This document shows, piece after piece, positions 8,611-13,027 of a stretch of 13,027 nucleotides of DNA. The position numbers were made by a program, and so were the translations under genes. Below the pieces are notes generated by a model. It worked only from the letters and a program-made list of their open reading frames with translations, was not told where the DNA came from and did not search any database. The stretch's first letter is position 1, and the number at the start of each line of letters is the position of its first letter. The stretch comes from Candidatus Pacearchaeota archaeon (GTDB taxonomy: Archaea > Nanobdellota > Nanobdellia > Pacearchaeales > GW2011-AR1), in contig VGKR01000009.1 in the NCBI GenBank assembly GCA_016866915.1, positions 1 to 13,027 on the forward strand, in the 5' to 3' direction.

Positions 8611-9015
8611 TTATTTTCTTTTGGAATTTTTTCTTTCCCAATTTTTAATTGCTTCTTTTAGGGCTCCTAAAGAAAGATCTGCGCAATGAAGTTTTATTGA
8701 AGGAAGCCCTTTTAGAACTTTTATTATATCTGAATTTGAGACTTTTTTTGCTTCAGAGATTGTTTTCCCTTTTACTAATTCTGTTAAAACAGAAGAAGAT
8801 GCAACAGAAGCTGCGCAACCATAGGTTTGAAATTTTATATCTGAAATTTTATTTCCTTGTATTCTCAACATCACTCTTGAAAGATCTCCGCAGAAAGAAC
8901 TTTCAATCGAACCTTCTGCATCTGGCTTTTTCATCTCACCCATATTTTTTGGATTTTTGAAATATTTCATCACTTCTTTTGTGTAATTCAAGCCTTTTGA
9001 AATATTTTTTTTCAT
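8611..9015 (-). CDS. iscU: IscU-type iron-sulfur cluster scaffold protein
   Basis: This 134-residue protein is the scaffold on which Fe-S clusters are built before transfer to target proteins. It has the typical N-terminus (YFKNPKNMG, 18-26) and the three conserved cluster-binding cysteines: Cys42 in SSFCGD with Asp44, Cys67 in TYGCAAS, and Cys111 in LHCADLS preceded by His110. The segment LPSIKLHC (104-111) corresponds to the LPPVK chaperone-recognition region of IscU. The chosen start includes the helix before NPKNMG; Met16 is a possible but less likely start. It is third in the minus-strand trxB-fdx-iscU operon, 16 nt after the ferredoxin. No cysteine desulfurase gene is seen in the window, so sulfur must come from a product encoded elsewhere. 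nifU is an alternative name. Confidence 0.92.
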   Translation of the reverse strand: MKKNISKGLNYTKEVMKYFKNPKNMGEMKKPDAEGSIESSFCGDLSRVMLRIQGNKISDIKFQTYGCAASVASSSVLTELVKGKTISEAKKVSNSDIIKVLKGLPSIKLHCADLSLGALKEAIKNWERKNSKRK

Positions 9016-9031
9016 TTTGATTTGTTTTAAT

Positions 9032-9238
9032 TTATTTTGAAATTTTTATTGCCTGGGCCGGACAAGCTGTTTCTGCTTCTAAAACTTCCCCGACATTTTT
9101 TATTTTTTTAACTGTTGCTTCTGCTTTTCCTTTATTTAATTTAAAGACTTTTGGACAAATAGCTACACAAGCACCACATCCAATACATTTCTTCTTATCT
9201 ACAGTTAAGTTGTAATCTTTTTTATTTAAATCTGACAT
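9032..9238 (-). CDS. Small single-cluster [4Fe-4S] ferredoxin
   Basis: A 68-residue electron carrier. Cys18, Cys21 and Cys24 (CIGCGAC) together with Cys59 (in ETACPAQAI) are the expected ligands of one [4Fe-4S] cluster, giving the usual beta-alpha-beta ferredoxin halves. Cys28 occupies the position that forms a disulfide in some single-cluster ferredoxins, but its usual partner near residue 50 is absent here. I chose the ATG at 9238 (MSDLNKKD). It overlaps the end of thioredoxin reductase by 17 nt and puts the first cysteine at a normal distance. An upstream ATG at 9262 would add eight residues and a larger overlap. The overlap implies translational coupling to trxB, and iscU follows 16 nt later, suggesting a shared redox and Fe-S function. 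Confidence 0.9.
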   Translation of the reverse strand: MSDLNKKDYNLTVDKKKCIGCGACVAICPKVFKLNKGKAEATVKKIKNVGEVLEAETACPAQAIKISK

Positions 9239-10139
9239 AATCGTAAACTGATTTCGCAGCAATAGCTCCTTCTCCTGCAGCTGTCACAATTTGTTTTAAT
9301 TTATTATTAGTTATATCTCCTGCAGCAAAAACCCCCTCTATGTTTGTTTTGCAATTTTTATCTGTTATGATATAATCTTTTTCTCTTTGGAGATTCAGTT
9401 CCGACAAAATTTCTGTTATGGGAGTAGAACCAATTTCTATAAAAATTCCGTCAACATTAAGAAAATCTCTTTTTGTTTTATTCTTAAGAGCAGTTTCAAG
9501 TTCTATTTGCTCTACAGATTCTCTGCCTTTTATACTCCTTAAAATTGAATTGTAAATTATTCGAATATTTTTTCTTTTTTTAATTTTTTTAAATGAAATT
9601 GGTTCACATCTTAATTTATTTCTTCTATAGATTATGTAAACCTCTTTTGCAAAATTGGAGAGATAAAGTGCTGTTTTTGCGCAAGAATCAGCGCCTCCCA
9701 CTACTGCTACTTTCTTGTTTTTGAAAAAAAATCCATCGCATGTTGCGCAATAACTCACTCCTCTTCCCAAAAATTCCCTTTCTCCTTTAATATCTAATTT
9801 TCTATTTTCAGTTCCTAATGCGATTATAATTGTTTTAGCAAAAATATCTTTTTTTTCTGTTTTAATAATAAATCCTTCCTTTGTTTTTTCAATTTTTTTT
9901 ATTCCTGCCTCGAGAAAATCAGCACCAAATTCCTCTGCTGATTTTTTGAATTTTTTCATTAAATCTATTCCACTTCCAGAAAAACCAGGCCAATTTTCAA
10001 CTTTTCCTGCTTGAATTGCTGTACCCCCCATTATTTCTGAAATAACCATGACATTCAGATGATATCTTCCTGCATAAATAGCTGCAGTCAAACCAGCTGG
10101 TCCTGCGCCTAAAATTGCAACATCAACGCATTTATTCAT
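9222..10139 (-). CDS. trxB: Thioredoxin reductase-type flavoprotein
   Basis: A 305-residue FAD-dependent pyridine-nucleotide disulfide oxidoreductase of the low-molecular-weight thioredoxin reductase group. It has an N-terminal FAD-binding GAGPAG (11-16), the redox-active CATC (131-134, in SYCATCDG), a nucleotide-binding region VAVVGGADS (144-152) followed by basic YRRNKLR (171-177), and a C-terminal FAD motif AAGDITNNK (272-280). The retained arginine pair argues for NADPH use, although GGADSCA differs from the more usual GGGDSA. It should reduce thioredoxin or a glutaredoxin-like protein, neither of which is encoded here. It leads the minus-strand operon with ferredoxin and iscU. The start is supported by a TATA box about 26 bp upstream and by the FAD motif beginning soon after it. 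Confidence 0.93.
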   Translation of the reverse strand: MNKCVDVAILGAGPAGLTAAIYAGRYHLNVMVISEIMGGTAIQAGKVENWPGFSGSGIDLMKKFKKSAEEFGADFLEAGIKKIEKTKEGFIIKTEKKDIFAKTIIIALGTENRKLDIKGEREFLGRGVSYCATCDGFFFKNKKVAVVGGADSCAKTALYLSNFAKEVYIIYRRNKLRCEPISFKKIKKRKNIRIIYNSILRSIKGRESVEQIELETALKNKTKRDFLNVDGIFIEIGSTPITEILSELNLQREKDYIITDKNCKTNIEGVFAAGDITNNKLKQIVTAAGEGAIAAKSVYDYVRFK

Positions 10140-10159
10140 GATTGAAAAGAGTATATTTT

Positions 10160-10169
10160 GTTTTTAAAT
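10160..10169 (-). promoter_or_regulatory. Candidate TATA box for the trxB-fdx-iscU operon
   Basis: On the minus strand ATTTAAAAAC is centred about 26 bp before the trxB ATG at 10139. This is the spacing expected between TATA box and initiation site, so transcription would start at the start codon (leaderless mRNA). It lies in the 42-bp gap behind the GTPase stop codon, so the operon could also receive read-through. Confidence 0.5.
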
Positions 10170-10181
10170 ATTCTTTATTTT

Positions 10182-11084
10182 TTATTTTGTTTTAAATTCC
10201 ACTACATCTAAATCTTTTAAAATATGGCTTAAGCCAACTTTTTGTCCTGAAAACTTAGAACTGGGACCCCAAATTTTAGTTTCTTTAACGAAATTAATGT
10301 TTTTTAGAATTTTTTCTCCTACTTCTTTTACATTAACTCCCTCATTTAAGATTAAGGGTTTTTCTGATTTTTCTTTTCCCGGCTCTTTAACATAAATTCT
10401 TATTTTTTCAAAACTAAAAAATAATTTGTCTTTTAGTTCTTCAATATTTTCACCTGTTCTTGCAGAAATTATAACAAAATTATACCTCTTGCTTTGCAGA
10501 GTAGCTGAAATTTTTCTCGAATCTTCAGAATTTTTAAGATTAAAAACAATAATTCTTTTTCCGCGAGCGCGATTCAGAATTTTTTCTATTTCTCCTATGT
10601 GTTCGAGAGAATTTACTAAAATCAAAATAACATCAGCTGTATTTACTAGCCCTTTGTCGTAATATTCTGAATTAATTGCAGGAATTTCGATTAATTGAAT
10701 ACTTGTTCCTTTGTAATTTAACATACCAATTATGGGTTTTTTTGTTGTAAATTCATAAGAAGCAATTTCCGGTGTAGCATTCGTCAATAATTGAAGAAGA
10801 GAAGATTTTCCAGAATTTGTAAATCCAATTAAAACAGCCTGCATTTCTTCTTTTTTTATTCCCCTTCCTCGAGAAGATTTGACCGATTTTTTTGTTTTAT
10901 CGATTTTTTCCCGAAGTTTTTTTAATCTCGTTTTTAATTGAGCAAGCATTTTCTCACTACTTTTATGCTTTGGACATTCCCGAATCATTTCTTCTAAATA
11001 GAATAACCGGGTTTCATCGTCTTTTGCAGCGAGAAAATTTCCCTCTGCTTTTTGGTATTGTGGAGATTGATTAGTGGAAGCCAT
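10182..11084 (-). CDS. TGS-domain GTPase of the DRG/Obg group, degenerate G3 and G4
   Basis: A 300-residue protein with a helical basic N-terminus (about 1-80, including ECPKHKSSEK and a Lys/Arg-rich helix), a central G domain (about 82-225), and a C-terminal TGS domain (about 227-298) with the DRG-like WGPSSKFSGQKVGLSHIL (272-289). G1 is GFTNSGKS (87-94), G2 lies in YEFTTKKP (110-117), and G5 is ISARTG (206-211). Where G3 should read DxPG or DxPP it reads EIPA (133-136), and where G4 should read NKxD it reads NLKN (182-185), so GTP binding specificity and hydrolysis may be altered. The family binds ribosomes or RNA. The gene diverges from the rRNA-methyltransferase-like gene across 33 bp. 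Superfamily assignment is firm; activity is uncertain. Confidence 0.88.
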   Translation of the reverse strand: MASTNQSPQYQKAEGNFLAAKDDETRLFYLEEMIRECPKHKSSEKMLAQLKTRLKKLREKIDKTKKSVKSSRGRGIKKEEMQAVLIGFTNSGKSSLLQLLTNATPEIASYEFTTKKPIIGMLNYKGTSIQLIEIPAINSEYYDKGLVNTADVILILVNSLEHIGEIEKILNRARGKRIIVFNLKNSEDSRKISATLQSKRYNFVIISARTGENIEELKDKLFFSFEKIRIYVKEPGKEKSEKPLILNEGVNVKEVGEKILKNINFVKETKIWGPSSKFSGQKVGLSHILKDLDVVEFKTK

Positions 11085-11117
11085 ATTATTTTTAAATCTA
11101 TTTAACTTAAAAAATTT
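11085..11117. promoter_or_regulatory. Very short divergent promoter region
   Basis: Only 33 bp, all but two of them A/T, separate the start codons of the GTPase (-) and the methyltransferase-like gene (+). TTTTTAAAT (11089-11097) lies about 25 bp before the plus-strand ATG. On the minus strand, TTTTTTAAG (11106-11114) lies about 26 bp before the other ATG. Both transcripts would then be leaderless, with the two TATA boxes nearly back to back. Confidence 0.5.
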
Positions 11118-11906
11118 ATGACACTGACTAAATGCGAAATATTAAAAAAAATTACTGAAAAAAGAGAACTTTCAAAATTACCTGAAAAAGATGTCGAATT
11201 AGCGTTTTCTCATTTTGAGAAGAGGCAAGTCTCGGAGGAAGAAAAAATTCGATTAACAAGAGAATTGTTAAATAAGGTTTTTTGGCCATTTCGAAGCAAA
11301 AAACTTCTTTCTTTAAAAGATAAAAACTATGAATGGATTCTGAGAAAACATCTTTCTACAAGAGAAAGACTGCCTTTTTATGGAAAACTTTATGAAAGAA
11401 TTTTTAAGAATGAAACTAAAAATTTTGTTCTATTTGATTTGGGAGCAGGAATAAATGGAATTAGTTACAGATTCCTTTCTCAAAAAAGATTAAAGCTGAA
11501 ATATGTTGGAATAGAGGCTGTAGGTCAACTCGTAGATTTAATGAATTTTTACTTCAAGAAAGAAAAGTTTAACGCTCAGGCAATTTCTATGAGTTTATTT
11601 GAGATTGATAACTTGAAAAAAATAATATGCAAAGAAAAGGGAAGAAAGATAGTTTTTTTATTTAAAGTATTGGATTCTCTAGAAGCTTTAGAAAGAAATT
11701 TTTCAAAAAAACTTCTTTCTTCTATTTCTCCTCTTTGCGATAAAATTGTGATAAGTTTTCCAACAGAGAGCATGTCCAAAAGACAAAAATTTAGAGTTAA
11801 AAGATACTGGCTAATCAATTTTCTCAGTAAATTTCATCTTCTTAGGGATGATTTCGAAATTTCCGGAGAAAAATTTCTTGTTTTTGAAAAAGAACAAACT
11901 TTATAA
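11118..11906 (+). CDS. FmrO/ArmA-like 16S rRNA methyltransferase homologue
   Basis: This 262-residue protein carries a SAM-binding motif I, LFDLGAGINGI (105-115). The organisation resembles aminoglycoside-resistance methyltransferases of the Arm/FmrO family, which methylate G1405 of 16S rRNA. It has an N-terminal helical domain starting ILKKITEKRELSKL (8-21), a STRER segment (80-84) where ArmA as I recall it has STNER, then motif I, VFLFKVLDSLE (179-189), and VISFPTESMSKR (211-222) near ArmA's VISFPIKSLSGK. The match is from memory, not computed. The acidic residue that should contact SAM may be Glu133 in GIEAVG. A housekeeping rRNA modification is more likely than acquired resistance, because nothing mobile is nearby. 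It diverges from a ribosome-type GTPase, which fits a ribosomal role. Confidence 0.7.
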   Translation: MTLTKCEILKKITEKRELSKLPEKDVELAFSHFEKRQVSEEEKIRLTRELLNKVFWPFRSKKLLSLKDKNYEWILRKHLSTRERLPFYGKLYERIFKNETKNFVLFDLGAGINGISYRFLSQKRLKLKYVGIEAVGQLVDLMNFYFKKEKFNAQAISMSLFEIDNLKKIICKEKGRKIVFLFKVLDSLEALERNFSKKLLSSISPLCDKIVISFPTESMSKRQKFRVKRYWLINFLSKFHLLRDDFEISGEKFLVFEKEQTL

Positions 11907-11910
11907 TATA
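11901..11910 (+). promoter_or_regulatory. Candidate TATA box for the Pro-rich membrane protein
   Basis: TTATAATATA overlaps the end of the preceding gene and lies about 43 bp before the ATG at 11949. Initiation about 25 bp downstream would leave a leader of under 20 nt. Confidence 0.35.
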
Positions 11911-11948
11911 TTCGTTCTTTAAGCAATTATATTAAAATTATATTCAAA

Positions 11949-12290
11949 ATGGCAGACGAAATTAATCCATTTCAAGCAAAAAAATCTTCTACAACTTCTG
12001 GAAACATTCCTGTAGCCCCTGCTCCAGCAGCACAACCCTATCAACAACCTGCTCAAAAACCTGCTCCAAAACCAACAATTCCTCCTGCAAAACCAGCTCA
12101 AAATACTTTGACAACACCAACTCAGATCCAAGTCCCTGCACAGATTATTCCCCAAATCCAACAGATTCCGCAACTTCCAAGCGAGCCTGAACCAAAAAAG
12201 AAACATTCCTGGTGGTTTTGGGTCATGATTGTAATTGGGGGGCTAATTGTTTTAGGGGTTTTAGCTTATTTTTTTGTGAATAGTTTTTAA
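11949..12290 (+). CDS. Pro/Ala/Gln-rich protein with one C-terminal membrane segment
   Basis: I do not recognise a family. The 113 residues begin with NPFQ, continue as a low-complexity stretch rich in Pro, Ala, Gln and Lys (about 20-80, with repeats such as QPAQKPAPKP), then a short basic cluster KKKHSWW (83-89) and one strongly hydrophobic helix (about 89-110) ending three residues before the C-terminus. No signal peptide is present. The positive cluster before the helix suggests an N-terminus kept in the cytoplasm and a tail-anchored topology, so the Pro-rich part would be a flexible cytoplasmic tether. The gene is real by its start context, shared with the next gene (ATATTCAAAATG), and its clean spacing between neighbours. 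It lies 51 nt before the M16 peptidase. Function unknown. Confidence 0.7.
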   Translation: MADEINPFQAKKSSTTSGNIPVAPAPAAQPYQQPAQKPAPKPTIPPAKPAQNTLTTPTQIQVPAQIIPQIQQIPQLPSEPEPKKKHSWWFWVMIVIGGLIVLGVLAYFFVNSF

Positions 12291-12341
12291 TTTTACCCAA
12301 AAATTTAAAGAGCATTAAAACTGTTTTATAGGATATTCAAA

Positions 12342-13022
12342 ATGAAACCGATTTTCTATAAAAAAATTCTGAAGAATGGATTGACTCTTCTTTTTGAAAA
12401 AAGAAACAAACCAGTAATTAGCATGGCATTTGCTGTACGATGTGGAGGAATAAACGAATCTCTTTCTGATAAAGGAATATCGCATTTTATTGAGCATCTG
12501 CTTTATAAAGGAACTAAAAAAAGAAGCGCGAAAAAAATTGCAGAGGAGATTGAAAAGAATGGAGGATATCTGAACGGATTTACAGACGAATCACTTACAG
12601 CATATTATTGTAAAATTCCTAGCAAGCATTTTGAACTCGCCTTTGATGTTTTATCTGATATGGTAAAAAATCCTCTGTTTGATGAAGAGGAAATAAAAAA
12701 AGAAAAACAGGTTATTTTTGAAGAAATCAAAATGTATCAAGACAATCCTATGCGATATGTACTTCAAGAGATTCATCGATTTCTGTATAAACAACCTTTT
12801 GGTGAACCTTTAATCGGAACAGAGAAAACTTTAACTTCTATTACAAGAGATAAAATTCTCAAAAGATTTCAGAAAATCTATTGCCCGAATAATATGATTT
12901 TGTGTATTGTGGGAAAAGCTGATTTTAAAGAAATTCTTAGATTAGCAGAGAAAAATTTTGGAAATCAAAAAGGAAAAATCCAAAAATTTAAGATAATGAA
13001 AAAAAAATGCAACGCGAATTGA
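12342..13022 (+). CDS. M16-family zinc metallopeptidase, N-terminal half, probably frameshifted
   Basis: The 226 residues match the N-terminal catalytic domain of M16B peptidases (mitochondrial processing peptidase / YmxG / PqqL-like), which degrade or process peptides. The inverted zinc motif HFIEH (48-52) supplies His48, His52 and catalytic Glu51. The third ligand should be in FEEIKMYQDNP (126-136). Also typical are GISH before the motif, NGGYLNGFTDE (73-83) and the FG near 206-207. Family members have about 400 residues or more, so half is missing. The frame ends at TGA 13020-13022, right after a run of nine A (12999-13007). With eight A, translation would read on as MKKNATRIEKK to the window end, resembling the family. 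I therefore read this as one gene broken by a one-base insertion, real or artefactual, and cut by the window edge. Confidence 0.85.
   Translation: MKPIFYKKILKNGLTLLFEKRNKPVISMAFAVRCGGINESLSDKGISHFIEHLLYKGTKKRSAKKIAEEIEKNGGYLNGFTDESLTAYYCKIPSKHFELAFDVLSDMVKNPLFDEEEIKKEKQVIFEEIKMYQDNPMRYVLQEIHRFLYKQPFGEPLIGTEKTLTSITRDKILKRFQKIYCPNNMILCIVGKADFKEILRLAEKNFGNQKGKIQKFKIMKKKCNAN
12999..13007 (+). other. A9 homopolymer at the probable frameshift in the M16 gene
   Basis: Nine A follow the ATG codon of Met219. Removing one A opens the frame through to the last base of the window and restores family-like sequence. Homopolymers of this length are prone to indel error in sequencing and to slippage during transcription or translation. 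Confidence 0.6.
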
Positions 13023-13027
13023 AAAAA

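Noticed and set aside
9239..9262. Upstream ATG at 9262 as the ferredoxin start
   Set aside because: It would add eight residues (MLRNQFTI) that are not ferredoxin-like and enlarge the overlap with trxB; the ATG at 9238 gives a typical N-terminus.
11118..11906. Recently acquired antibiotic-resistance gene
   Set aside because: Despite ArmA-like segments there are no insertion sequences, integron parts or composition change, and the gene shares a divergent promoter with a core GTPase.

Overview
The window is an AT-rich chromosomal segment of an archaeon. Three things point to Archaea: genes for both subunits of the D-family DNA polymerase, an Orc1/Cdc6 initiator, and promoters with TATA boxes. 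PolD excludes Bacteria and most Crenarchaeota. The low GC, compact layout and protein style suggest a DPANN-type lineage such as Woesearchaeota or Pacearchaeota. That placement is an inference, not proven here.

Layout. (1) Positions 1-400 are non-coding. They hold a 13-copy TAA microsatellite, three diverged direct repeats of about 50 bp with internal dyads, and TATA-like elements, and look like a chromosomal replication origin beside its initiator gene. (2) Positions 401-7350 (+) are a replication cluster: orc1/cdc6, PolD small subunit DP1, an HD-domain phosphohydrolase, and PolD large subunit DP2. The last three are packed as an operon, and DP2 ends in a candidate PCNA-binding peptide. (3) Positions 7370-8563 (-) encode a TctA-family membrane permease convergent with DP2. 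(4) Positions 8611-10139 (-) are a redox / iron-sulfur operon: thioredoxin reductase, a small ferredoxin overlapping it by 17 nt, and an IscU-type scaffold. (5) Positions 10182-11084 (-) encode a TGS-domain GTPase of the DRG/Obg group with altered G3 and G4 motifs. (6) Diverging from it across only 33 bp is a methyltransferase-like protein (11118-11906, +) resembling the FmrO/ArmA 16S rRNA methyltransferases. (7) Next come a Pro/Ala/Gln-rich protein with one C-terminal membrane segment (11949-12290) and an M16 zinc peptidase (12342 onward). The peptidase frame is closed by a stop that looks like a one-base slip in an A9 run just before the window edge.

Most of this is core housekeeping content. 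The cdc6-DP1-DP2 arrangement next to an origin is known from Thermococcales. The points most worth a second look are the origin repeats with a covarying dyad, the HD protein between the polymerase subunits, the ArmA-like protein in an archaeon, the GTPase with degenerate nucleotide-binding motifs, the M16 frameshift, and the absence of Shine-Dalgarno sequences even inside operons. No mobile element, CRISPR array, tRNA or rRNA was seen.
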